The translations under genes were made by a program, and so were the position numbers. Below, in pieces: positions 1-7,922 of a stretch of DNA of 64,000 bases (position 1 is the first letter of the stretch; the number at the start of each line of letters is the position of its first letter). Origin of the DNA: Acetobacter musti (GTDB taxonomy: Bacteria > Pseudomonadota > Alphaproteobacteria > Acetobacterales > Acetobacteraceae). The notes under the pieces are model-generated. The model had not been told where the DNA came from. It ran no database searches and worked only from the letters and a program-made list of their open reading frames with translations. Location: the NCBI RefSeq assembly GCF_011516835.1, contig NZ_WOTB01000017.1, positions 39,773 through 103,772 on the forward strand, in the 5' to 3' direction.

Positions 1-2
1 TT

Positions 3-1181
3 GCATTTCCTGTACAGGAACTGTTCCAGAACAAGATCGGTCAGTTTGACCTCATTATTCTCGACGGCTTTGAGAACCGGCATATTTTGCCGCCGGTCTA
101 TCTGAGAAATATTGCGCGCTATGTGCGCCGCGGTGGTGGTCTTTTTCTTATTGCGGGACCGGAATTTACGGGCCCCAACTCACTTCAGGACACGATTGTA
201 GGCGATGTCCTGCCGGCACATGTTCCTTCTTCCCAGCCGGGCGGATCAGCAGAAAGTTCAGGCGGCATTGTCGTGCGACGTTTCCGGCCGCGGCTCACAG
301 ATGAAGGACGCCGTCATCCGGTAACCGCTGCTCTGCCTGGAGCACCGCCGCAAATGGCGGCCGATGCATCAGATCTGTCGACGCCAGCACGGGAAATTTC
401 CGGAGAGTGGGGACCATGGTACCGGGCGTTGCGGCCGGACTCGTCGCACGGAGAGACACTGATGAGCGGGCCGGACAAATCGCCACTCCTGGTTCTGGAT
501 CATGTTGATCAGGGCCGGGTAGCGCTCCTGCTCTCCGATCAGATCTGGCTATGGTCCCGTGGAGAATATGGTGGTGGACCCCAGGCGGAATTGCTGCGTC
601 GTATCTCGCATTGGCTGATGAAAGAGCCTGATCTCGAGGAGGAGCGTCTTGACGCGCGGATCAGTGACAGCACGCTGACTGTGACCCGGCACAGCGAGAC
701 TGCCACACAGCCATCAGCGCTGACCGTAATGGCGCCGGACGGCACGAAGACTACACTGCAGCTTCGGCAGACTTCGGCTGGCGTGTCGGAAGCGCAGATG
801 CCCGCGATACAGCCAGGCGTCTGGCAAGCTGACGACGGGACACATCGGGCCTTCGCGGCGCCAAAGCTGGCAGATCCTCAGGAGTTTGCGGATCTGCGAC
901 TCACGGCCAGTCATATTGCTCCGGTTGTCGCGATGACGGGGGGAAAAATCGGATGGCTGGGGACTGATCCAGGGAAACCCGCGATTCCGCCGGTGCGGAT
1001 TGGACCTGTTACTCCGCATGCAGGCGAAACCAGTTCCGAAACGGGTGACACGCTGACATTCCCTCCCCGGCATGCACATGTGCTGACCGGAACCAGCACA
1101 ACACCGCTGCTGCCGGCCTGGCTGGTACTGATACTTGCAATTCTGGCGCTTGGCATCGGATGGTATCGTGAGGGAAATTGA
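3..1181 (+). CDS. C-terminal part of a membrane-anchored protein with a glutamine-amidotransferase-like domain (5' end outside window)
   Basis: The reading frame is open from the first bases of the window, so the start lies upstream. The visible 392 residues begin in an alpha/beta segment (FDLIILDGFENR, then RRGGGLFLIAGPEF) of the kind found in class I glutamine amidotransferase-like domains of bacterial membrane proteins, followed by a beta-rich region. The protein ends in one strong membrane helix (LVLILAILALGIGW) and a short charged tail. I see no catalytic cysteine triad in this part. In Alphaproteobacteria such proteins usually sit in clusters with MoxR ATPase, DUF58 and DUF4159 genes; those would be left of the window, so this context is inference. 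The gene ends 49 bp before the 3' end of the oppositely oriented MFS gene. The family assignment is tentative; that it is a real gene is well supported by its length and codon structure. Confidence 0.6.
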   Translation, partial: AFPVQELFQNKIGQFDLIILDGFENRHILPPVYLRNIARYVRRGGGLFLIAGPEFTGPNSLQDTIVGDVLPAHVPSSQPGGSAESSGGIVVRRFRPRLTDEGRRHPVTAALPGAPPQMAADASDLSTPAREISGEWGPWYRALRPDSSHGETLMSGPDKSPLLVLDHVDQGRVALLLSDQIWLWSRGEYGGGPQAELLRRISHWLMKEPDLEEERLDARISDSTLTVTRHSETATQPSALTVMAPDGTKTTLQLRQTSAGVSEAQMPAIQPGVWQADDGTHRAFAAPKLADPQEFADLRLTASHIAPVVAMTGGKIGWLGTDPGKPAIPPVRIGPVTPHAGETSSETGDTLTFPPRHAHVLTGTSTTPLLPAWLVLILAILALGIGWYREGN

Positions 1182-1230
1182 GCCGGCAGGGGTCGGAACA
1201 GATTATTCTGCCCTGGCGCCGGGTGATTTT

Positions 1231-2660
1231 TCAGATATTGCGCATCGACGACTCGTCCGGCTTCTCAAACGATACATGTCCGCTCACGGCGGAACCTGCG
1301 TTCGGTGCCAGCATTGCCGCAGTGGGAACCGCCAGCAGGGAAATTGCACCTGTAACGAGAAATCCCGCGTCGAAATCAAACGATGTGACTTCAGCATGAC
1401 GGAAAACAATACGCGAAACAGTAACCGTGAGCGCCGCGATGCAGATTCCTGCGGATAGCATGATCTGCTGGAAAGTCGAATAAAAGCTGGTGGCCGCACT
1501 CATGCGAGTTTCGGGCAGATCAGCATATGCAATAGAGTTATAGGCCGAGAACTGGATGGCCTGAACTGCGCCAGAGCAGATCAGAACGAATGTGAGAGGC
1601 CAGACAGGCCATCCTGGCCGGATCATGGCTATGATCGCGCAGGTGATAGCTGCACCGAATCCACTCAGCATCATCATGTTGCGAAAGCCGTAGCGACGGA
1701 ACAGCCGCGTCACATACAGACGCGAACAGAGAGCACCGACAGGCGCGGCGAAAGTCACGAGGCCACTCTGTGCCGGATTGAGGCCGAAGCCGATCTGCAA
1801 AAGTGAAGGAAGCAGAAATGGCAATGCACCGACAGCGACACGACTGGCAGCTCCGCCCGTGACGGAAAGCCGGAACGTAGGCACAGCCATGAGGGTGAAA
1901 TCCAGCAGCGGCGCAGAATAATGCCGCATATGACGGAAATAGGCCGCGAAAAGAGCCGCTCCGGTCACCAAAAGGCCAGCTGAAAGCCAGTAAGGCCGTG
2001 TGTTGTGACTGATCATTTCCGCACCAAAGGACATCAGGGCAAGCCCTCCCCCGGCCTGCAACATGCCAATACAGTCAAAAGGCTTTACAATGGGCTCTCT
2101 GATCTGAGGAATGTGTCGCCAGGTCATGAACAGCCCCAGCACGCCAACGGGCACGTTGATGTAGAACGTCCAGCGCCATGACAGTGCTGACGTGATCAGG
2201 CCGCCGAGTACCGGGCCGAGCATTGGACCGAGCGTTGCGGCAACATCATCCACATCATTGTACCGAGAAGTTCGGATTTTGCGACGCTGCGAAGCAGCAC
2301 GAGTCGACCAACGGGTACCATCAGGGCACCGCCGATACCCTGCAGCATTCTTCCGATGGCAAGCACTGACAGAGTCGTAGCCTGGCCGCAAAGAACCGAG
2401 CAGGATACGAACAGGATTATGGCAGTGAGAAGTGTGGTTCGACTGCCGAATCTGTCGGCGACCGCTCCTGATGCCGGAATGAAAATTGCAAGGCCAACAA
2501 TATAAGACGTAAGCGCCACAGAGGCGGAGACAGGGTCGACATGAAGGGACTGTGCAATTGATGGGAGTGCGGTTGCCAGGATTGTTCCATCGAGTTGCTC
2601 CATCAGCAGAAGGCTGGAGATAGTCAGCGCAATGATCTGCGGGCGTCGGAACAGCGGCAT
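1231..2660 (-). pseudogene. MFS multidrug transporter, DHA2 (EmrB/QacA) family, frameshifted
   Basis: Two frames on the minus strand together encode one DHA2-type major facilitator. The first (2660 down to about 2240) gives the N-terminal helices with EQLDGTILATALPSIA, VADRFGSRT and the motif C-like region up to GTMMWMMLP. The second (about 2240 to 1231) continues with ATLGPMLGPVLGGL, WRWTFYINVP and the remaining helices to the stop. The switch lies near 2234-2243, where a single missing base would rejoin WMMLP to ATLGP. Once rejoined, the protein would have about 475 residues, normal for a 14-helix exporter. Either the gene is inactivated or there is a base error in the assembly; the downstream half shows no further stops, which fits a recent event or an error. 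Substrate unknown. It is convergent with the preceding gene. Confidence 0.8.
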
Positions 2661-2938
2661 AACCGCTCAGAAACTCCGTTTTCAGATGAAACGCAACGGA
2701 ATGCGAACCATTTTGATACCCGGGTCTCTGAAATTTGCTTTTCTGTCTCTCAGTGCGAGGCGGAAACGACACCGGTATTTCCGCGTTACAGGTCTGGCTG
2801 TGCAGGGCCAACACGTGCCGACGCGGCACTGCCGGGAAAAACTTGCATCCTGGCGGATGTGCTGTTCCAGATAGTTTTGTTGAATCCGTGCGGCGGAACC
2901 TGTCTTCCCGCTGCGTCAGAAAAGAAGAGGATAACCTG

Positions 2939-3244
2939 ATGGCTGACGATAAAATCAACACCACCAAAGAGAAGCTGGAAGGCGCTGTCGATCAGGCGAA
3001 GGGTCATGTGAAAGATGCAGTTGGCGGCCTGACAGGTGACGCGGGTCTTCAGGCAGACGGCAAAGTGGACCAGCTTGCGGGGATGGCACGCGAGGAGTTT
3101 GCCGATCTTTATGAGGAAGGCGAGGGGCTGATTGAGAAAGGTGTGACTTTCGTGCGTGACAAGCCGCTTCTCTCACTTGGCATTGCGTGGTTTGCCGGTA
3201 CCCTGTTTGGCTGGTGCCTGATGCCGCGTCGTCGCAAGGTCTGA
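2939..3244 (+). CDS. CsbD-like stress-response protein with C-terminal membrane helix
   Basis: A 101-residue protein. Residues 1-60 are charged and helical with the CsbD-like pattern (KEKLEGAVDQAKGHVKDAVG, TGDAGLQADGKVDQLAG), and residues 80-96 form a hydrophobic helix (LSLGIAWFAGTLFGWCL) before a basic RRRKV tail. CsbD-family proteins are small general-stress proteins of unknown biochemical role; the added membrane helix resembles the ElaB/YqjD type that tethers to the inner membrane. The ATG is preceded by a purine-rich AAGAAGAGG, which decides this start over upstream in-frame ones. It stands alone, divergent from the broken MFS gene, with a hairpin about 20 bp downstream. Confidence 0.8.
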   Translation: MADDKINTTKEKLEGAVDQAKGHVKDAVGGLTGDAGLQADGKVDQLAGMAREEFADLYEEGEGLIEKGVTFVRDKPLLSLGIAWFAGTLFGWCLMPRRRKV

Positions 3245-3265
3245 TTTTTCACTACAATAAAAACG

Positions 3266-3313
3266 CAGAACGGTCTCCGGCGATCCTGTGAAACGAGGGC
3301 CAGAGCCGTTCTG
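3266..3313 (+). terminator. Hairpin behind the CsbD-like gene, possible terminator
   Basis: CAGAACGG at 3266-3273 pairs with CCGTTCTG at 3306-3313, and the stem continues through CTC/GAG after a one-base bulge. The position just behind the gene suggests transcript end or stabilisation. There is no clean T-run next to it, so intrinsic termination is uncertain. Confidence 0.4.
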
Positions 3314-3494
3314 AGTCTACAATGCTATATTTTTGTCTGTTCTCACATTTCGTCCGAAGATCGCATTTTTCGCGTTTTCCAGTAACAGGACTCATGATTT
3401 TTCTGCTTCAGAGCAGCAGACCTGTAGCTGGCAGCTATAAATTTCATCCCTGACTCTTGCGCGCTTACCCCATATGATGGTTTTCCTTTCCTGC

Positions 3495-3539
3495 GAGTCG
3501 CGTATTGAACGACTCGATGATTCGCAGCGAGTCGTTCAA
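3495..3539 (+). promoter_or_regulatory. Cluster of four GANTC sites within an inverted repeat upstream of rnhB-ccrM
   Basis: GANTC, the recognition site of CcrM, occurs at 3495 (GAGTC), 3511 (GACTC), 3519 (GATTC) and 3529 (GAGTC), four times in 39 bp where about one per 256 bp is expected by chance. Two of them lie in the arms of a perfect inverted repeat, TTGAACGACTCG at 3505-3516 and CGAGTCGTTCAA at 3528-3539, with an 11-bp spacer. Two more GANTC sites lie at 3389 and 3452. The repeat ends 19 bp before the rnhB start, so it may be in the leader or be an operator. In Caulobacter, ccrM is known to be switched off by methylation of GANTC sites in its leader; similar feedback here is inference. 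Confidence 0.7.
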
Positions 3540-3558
3540 AGACCGGGGAAGGAATTAC

Positions 3559-4191
3559 ATGCCTGATTTCTTGCTGGAGACGGAGCATGGTGGCCGCGTG
3601 GCGGGTGTCGATGAAGTCGGTTGCGGCCCTCTCGCCGGCCCGGTCGTTGCGGCGGCTGTAGTCTTTAGCGGCGGCGTCCCTGACGATCTTGCTACGATCA
3701 TTGATGATTCCAAGAAACTGAAAGCCACCCGACGCGAGGACATTGCACGCCGCCTGAAAGCTGTCCCCGGCATTGAAATCGGGATTGGCGCGGCGTCTGT
3801 CGCTGAAATTCTTCGCCTCAACATTCTTCGCGCGGCCCATCTCGCAATGCGGCGCGCGATCGATCGCCTCCCTGCCCTGCCAGTTCTTGCTCTTGTTGAT
3901 GGCAACAGAAAACCGCCGCTGGGGATTCCTGTCAGAACTCTGGTTGGCGGGGACGCGATCAGTCTTTCTATTGCGGCGGCATCCATCCTGGCGAAAGTTA
4001 CGCGTGACCGGATCATGGTCCGGCTCGATCAGCGATGGCCCGGTTATGACTGGGCCCGCAATGCCGGATACGGCACCAGCGCGCACAGGACTGCTATCAC
4101 CACGCGGGGCTGCACGCCCCATCACCGTCGCGGTTTCGGTACAGTCCGGCGACAACTCGCTCTCACTTTTACCCACGGAGATTTAGCATGA
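3559..4191 (+). CDS. rnhB: Ribonuclease HII
   Basis: A 210-residue enzyme that cuts the RNA strand of RNA-DNA hybrids and starts removal of ribonucleotides misincorporated in DNA. The RNase HII signatures are all present: [19 protein letters not shown] near residues 15-33 with the catalytic Asp-Glu pair, DDSKKL near 52, LVDGN near 114, and [14 protein letters not shown] carrying the last catalytic Asp. Start chosen at 3559, preceded by GGGAAGGA; an in-frame ATG 54 bp upstream lies within the inverted repeat and would add an unconserved tail. Its stop overlaps the ccrM start (ATGA), so the two are translationally coupled. This rnhB-ccrM pairing is common in Alphaproteobacteria. Confidence 0.95.
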   Translation: MPDFLLETEHGGRVAGVDEVGCGPLAGPVVAAAVVFSGGVPDDLATIIDDSKKLKATRREDIARRLKAVPGIEIGIGAASVAEILRLNILRAAHLAMRRAIDRLPALPVLALVDGNRKPPLGIPVRTLVGGDAISLSIAAASILAKVTRDRIMVRLDQRWPGYDWARNAGYGTSAHRTAITTRGCTPHHRRGFGTVRRQLALTFTHGDLA

Positions 4192-5327
4192 GCGGTGCGA
4201 CCACCCCCATGGAACTGCCGCTTGATCAGATTCTGCGAGGCGAGTGTGTCGATGTCATGCGAATGCTGCCATCGGCGAGTGTGGACTGCGTGTTTGCTGA
4301 CCCTCCGTATAATCTTCAGCTGCGGGGCGAGTTGCGGCGGCCTGACGACACCATTGTCGACGGAGTGAACGATGACTGGGACAAGTTTTCCGATCTTGCG
4401 ACCTATGATCGGTTTACCCGTGACTGGCTAAGCGAGGCGCGTCGGCTTCTGCGCAAGGACGGAACAATCTGGGTGATCGGATCATATCATAATATTTTCC
4501 GTATCGGCGCGATTTTACAGGATCTTGGATTCTGGATTCTGAATGATATTGTCTGGCGCAAGTCGAATCCCATGCCGAATTTTCGTGGCAGGCGTTTCAC
4601 GAATGCGCATGAGACGCTGATCTGGGCAGCGCGTAGCGAGGACAGTCGCTACCGGTTCAATTATCAGGCGATGAAAGCACTGAATGATGACGTGCAGATG
4701 CGTTCAGACTGGTATCTGCCACTCTGCACTGGTGGTGAGCGTCTCCGCAATGATCATGGCCTGAAGTTGCACCCAACGCAGAAACCGGAGAGCCTGCTGC
4801 ACCGTGTTCTGATTTCATCGACGGCGGTGGATGATGTAGTGCTCGATCCGTTCACCGGCACCGGCACGACAGCGGCGATGGCAAAGCGACTGCGCCGGCG
4901 GTTTATCGGCATTGAGCGTCATCCTGATTATGCCGAAGCAGCGATCGGACGCATCCGTCGTGAAAAGGCGCTGCCGCTGGATGCAATCACTACGACTCCA
5001 ATGAAGCGCGAGGCACCGCGTGTACCGTTTGGCAGCCTTGTGGAGCGGAATTTCATTACGGCGGGCACGATTGTCTGCGATAAGAACCGACGCATATATG
5101 CAACAGTGTCTTCGGATGGAACGCTGGTCAGCGGTAGCAGACGTGGCTCGATTCACAAGCTGGGCGCGATGATGACCAATGCGCCATCGTGCAATGGCTG
5201 GACGTTCTGGTATCTGGAACGCGACGGAGAACTGATACAACTCGATGTGCTGCGCAGCGAGAGCCTGATGGCGGAGGCAGCGGAACTGGCCGCTCCTTTC
5301 TCAGAAATTCCGATCGCCGCGCAGTAA
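4188..5327 (+). CDS. ccrM: Cell-cycle regulated DNA adenine-N6 methyltransferase, GANTC-specific
   Basis: A 379-residue beta-class amino-methyltransferase that methylates adenine in GANTC. The catalytic motif DPPYNL is at residues 38-43, and the S-adenosylmethionine motif DPFTGTGTT at 220-228, the order expected of the beta class. [12 protein letters not shown] (193-204) is also typical. Residues of about 290-375 form the extra C-terminal domain ([33 protein letters not shown]) found in CcrM and needed for DNA binding. In Alphaproteobacteria CcrM acts late in the cell cycle and couples replication to transcription, usually without a partner restriction enzyme. The gene overlaps rnhB by 4 nt. 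The GANTC cluster upstream of rnhB suggests self-regulation. Family and specificity assignment is firm. Confidence 0.96.
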   Translation: MSGATTPMELPLDQILRGECVDVMRMLPSASVDCVFADPPYNLQLRGELRRPDDTIVDGVNDDWDKFSDLATYDRFTRDWLSEARRLLRKDGTIWVIGSYHNIFRIGAILQDLGFWILNDIVWRKSNPMPNFRGRRFTNAHETLIWAARSEDSRYRFNYQAMKALNDDVQMRSDWYLPLCTGGERLRNDHGLKLHPTQKPESLLHRVLISSTAVDDVVLDPFTGTGTTAAMAKRLRRRFIGIERHPDYAEAAIGRIRREKALPLDAITTTPMKREAPRVPFGSLVERNFITAGTIVCDKNRRIYATVSSDGTLVSGSRRGSIHKLGAMMTNAPSCNGWTFWYLERDGELIQLDVLRSESLMAEAAELAAPFSEIPIAAQ

Positions 5328-5489
5328 ATTCTCCAGCGAGCATACCGTGCCGTCGTTATTAACCAGGACCTGGCGATCCCGCTTCCAGCGACATGGCTCC
5401 TGTCAGATAACTACATCCGATCTGATAAAATTCTCAGCAATCAGACAGATGGACCGATGATAAAAACTGCGACACGCGAATAGCAGTAA

Positions 5490-6122
5490 TCAGGTTCCAC
5501 CGAAACCGAGGAAGCCTACGGATGGCTGTGGCCGCCCTCCGGAGGCATCGTAACGGGAATCGACAATTTTGCCGCCCCGTGAGGCTCTTCCGCCGACACT
5601 CAGATGACCTGAACCACCTTCCATGCTCACACCGGAGCTTGCGACCGATGTTGTCGTCTCGTCCGGAGCTTCAAGGCTGCGCATCGAGAGGAGGAAGAAC
5701 ATGATATCATTACGGTTGAGATCAATTGCCATATCGAGCGGAGTCTGGCTCAGCACATTATGGCCGTTCAGATCAGCCCCGCGATTAACCGCTTCACGCG
5801 CAGCGCTGAGACTGCCGCGATTAATGGCGTCGAAGAGTGCGGAAGTGGGTTCGAGATCCATATTGGAATGTCCTCCTTCTTCCTCATTCGACTGAGCGCC
5901 AGGAAGGGCGGCCGGCGGAGCGGCACGTTTTGCGGCACGACGCTCCTCGGCCTTTTTAGCAGCCTCTTCGGCTTCAGCCTCAGCTTCAGCCTGGTCCGCA
6001 TCCTGTTCCTGAGCATGAGCATGGCGCAAGGGCGCTGAGCCTGCGGCTATTCCCAGCAGGAGAGCGGACAGAGACAGATGGATACCGAACCGGCGCTTCA
6101 GGACAGATCTGCGGTGAGACAT
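5490..6122 (-). CDS. Secreted ankyrin-repeat protein with Glu/Ala-rich coiled coil
   Basis: A 210-residue protein with a signal peptide (basic MSHRRSVLKRR, hydrophobic LSLSALLLGIAAG, likely cut after AHA near residue 37). Residues about 38-67 are a Glu/Ala/Lys-rich segment predicted as coiled coil. Residues about 90-150 hold about two ankyrin repeats (ALFDAINRGSLSAAREAVN, RGADLNGHN, QTPLDMAIDLNRNDIMFFLL). The C-terminal 55 residues are Gly/Ser-rich and probably disordered. Ankyrin repeats mediate protein contacts; no enzyme domain is seen, so the partner is unknown. It is transcribed alone, convergent with ccrM and divergent from the efflux operon. Confidence 0.75.
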   Translation of the reverse strand: MSHRRSVLKRRFGIHLSLSALLLGIAAGSAPLRHAHAQEQDADQAEAEAEAEEAAKKAEERRAAKRAAPPAALPGAQSNEEEGGHSNMDLEPTSALFDAINRGSLSAAREAVNRGADLNGHNVLSQTPLDMAIDLNRNDIMFFLLSMRSLEAPDETTTSVASSGVSMEGGSGHLSVGGRASRGGKIVDSRYDASGGRPQPSVGFLGFGGT

Positions 6123-6656
6123 GGTGCAACAATACTCCGTGGCAGATCATTTAATAAAATTTACGGCATTTCACCAGATGCTGTATCCGAATCTCTTTTA
6201 AGCCTGCCCGAATTCGGGAGACCAGGAGCTGCTCTGCGGTTTCGTTAATGTTACGAAACAGGAAACTGGCGAAGAATATTACTGATTCGTTTCGGTTTGT
6301 ATGGAATATCCCCCCGTCGGACATGTCACCGTAACTTAAATATTGGTTCATTGAACGGCTTTTCCCTGACAGGAAATGAAGAGTCTCTGAAAATTTTTCT
6401 CTTTTATATCAATAACAAAAGCAGAAATTATCTCCCCATGACCGAACATCCTGGTGCTTCCGGAATTGCACTCCCGGCCTGTGTCGGAGATCAGATTTTA
6501 CTGCTATCAGGCATAGGTCAGAAAGCTCGTCCGGTTCTCGCGCCAGCTCAGGTGCAACTGGCTGAAGCATGATGGGATATGACCAGCGGCCATCCACAGG
6601 CCAAAAAATGTGGAACAGGGCCAGGCAGAAATCAGGTGGACGGAAACCGGCAGAAT
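6123..6656. other. Divergent intergenic region, about 530 bp
   Basis: The stretch lies between the ankyrin gene (leftward) and mdtA (rightward) and must hold both promoters. It is clearly more AT-rich than its flanks, especially 6290-6430. No convincing gene, repeat or operator was recognised. An in-frame GTG/ATG start for mdtA could lie as early as 6579. Confidence 0.4.
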
Positions 6657-7913
6657 ATGGACGAAAAGAATACAGGCATCTCTCCGGTTCCGGATCAGAA
6701 ATTCCGCCCGCCTCGTCGTCGCCTCTGGATCCTGGTTGCCGTGATTCTGTTGGCAGCTCTGATTCTGGCTGTCGCCTTTTTCGGGCATAGCGGCCACAAA
6801 TCCGGAACTCGGCGACAAGGGACGGCCGGAACCGATGCGCCTCAACCGGTAGCCGTCGAGACAGTTACGACGGGTGATATGCCTGTGGTTCTGACCGAAC
6901 TCGGAACTGTCGTGCCGATCACTAACGTGACCGTTCAGTCGCGTGTGGAAGGCTACCTAATGGACGTAAAGTTTACAGAAGGTCAGCATGTAAAAAAGGG
7001 AGATTTGCTCGCCATTATTGATCCTCGTCCTTATGAGGTTCTTCTGCATCAGTATGAGGGGCAGCTGGCTCAGGATATGGCACAGCTTGAAAAAGCACGC
7101 GTTGATAATGCGCGCTATCAGAAGCTCATCAAACAGGACAGCGTCGCTGCAATGACCGCACGCGATCAGGAATTTACCGTTGAGCAGCTTGAAGGCACGG
7201 TAAAAGTCGATCAGGCCCTTGTCGACAATGAGAAGCTTCAGCTTATCTATTGCCACGTGATCGCGCCAGTGGATGGGCGCGTCGGTATCCGCGCTGTTGA
7301 CCGCGGTAACTACATTGCTTCCGGCACAGGGCAGTCGGGCGGTCTGGTCATTCTGACCCAGATGCAGCCGATCTCTGTTATCTTCACGCTTCCACAGGAT
7401 CAATTGGCGCAGGTGGCTGATCGCCTTCGCGCAGTCGGCAGTTTGCCTGTAGATGCATGGAACAGCTCGAATACCCAAAAAATCGCGTCAGGCACTGTCA
7501 GCACGCTGGACAGCCAGATTGATACTTCTACAGGTACAGTACGTCTCCGTGCCATTTTTACCAACGAAGATGAGCATCTCTTTCCAAACCAGTTCGTCAA
7601 CGCCCGGCTTCTGGTGGATACACTGCATAATGCCATCATTGTGCCCAGCAATGCTTTGCAGACCGGTCCGAACGGGCAATTCGTCTATGTGGTGAAGAGC
7701 GATAACACCGTTGATGTCCGTAATGTGAAACCTGGCATCACGGACGGGACACGCACCGTCGTTGCAAGCGGTCTCGCTGCCGGCGACCGCGTGGTTACGG
7801 ATGGCACGGACCATCTTCGTGCAGGCGCGAAGATAACGATCCCGGCTGATAATCCCGCTCCGGCGCCGGATACTGCGCAGCCGGCGCAGAATCATCACCG
7901 CCATGCGAACTGA
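6657..7913 (+). CDS. mdtA: RND efflux periplasmic adaptor, MdtA-type
   Basis: A 418-residue membrane fusion protein linking an inner membrane RND pump to an outer membrane channel. It has an N-terminal membrane anchor (LWILVAVILLAALILAVAFF) and the usual order of lipoyl half (VQSRVEGYLMDVKFTEGQHVKKGDLL), helical hairpin (LAQDMAQLEKARVDNARYQKL), second lipoyl half (HVIAPVDGRVGIRAVDRGNYI) and beta-barrel. The tail is Pro/Ala/His-rich. The start at 6657 gives a normal N-terminus; a start at 6579 would add 26 unconserved residues. It is first in an operon, followed after 9 bp by mdtB. Two different pump genes following one adaptor gene matches the MdtABC arrangement, in which MdtB and MdtC form a mixed trimer. 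Substrates cannot be read from sequence. Confidence 0.9.
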   Translation: MDEKNTGISPVPDQKFRPPRRRLWILVAVILLAALILAVAFFGHSGHKSGTRRQGTAGTDAPQPVAVETVTTGDMPVVLTELGTVVPITNVTVQSRVEGYLMDVKFTEGQHVKKGDLLAIIDPRPYEVLLHQYEGQLAQDMAQLEKARVDNARYQKLIKQDSVAAMTARDQEFTVEQLEGTVKVDQALVDNEKLQLIYCHVIAPVDGRVGIRAVDRGNYIASGTGQSGGLVILTQMQPISVIFTLPQDQLAQVADRLRAVGSLPVDAWNSSNTQKIASGTVSTLDSQIDTSTGTVRLRAIFTNEDEHLFPNQFVNARLLVDTLHNAIIVPSNALQTGPNGQFVYVVKSDNTVDVRNVKPGITDGTRTVVASGLAAGDRVVTDGTDHLRAGAKITIPADNPAPAPDTAQPAQNHHRHAN

Positions 7914-7922
7914 CGCCCGCCC

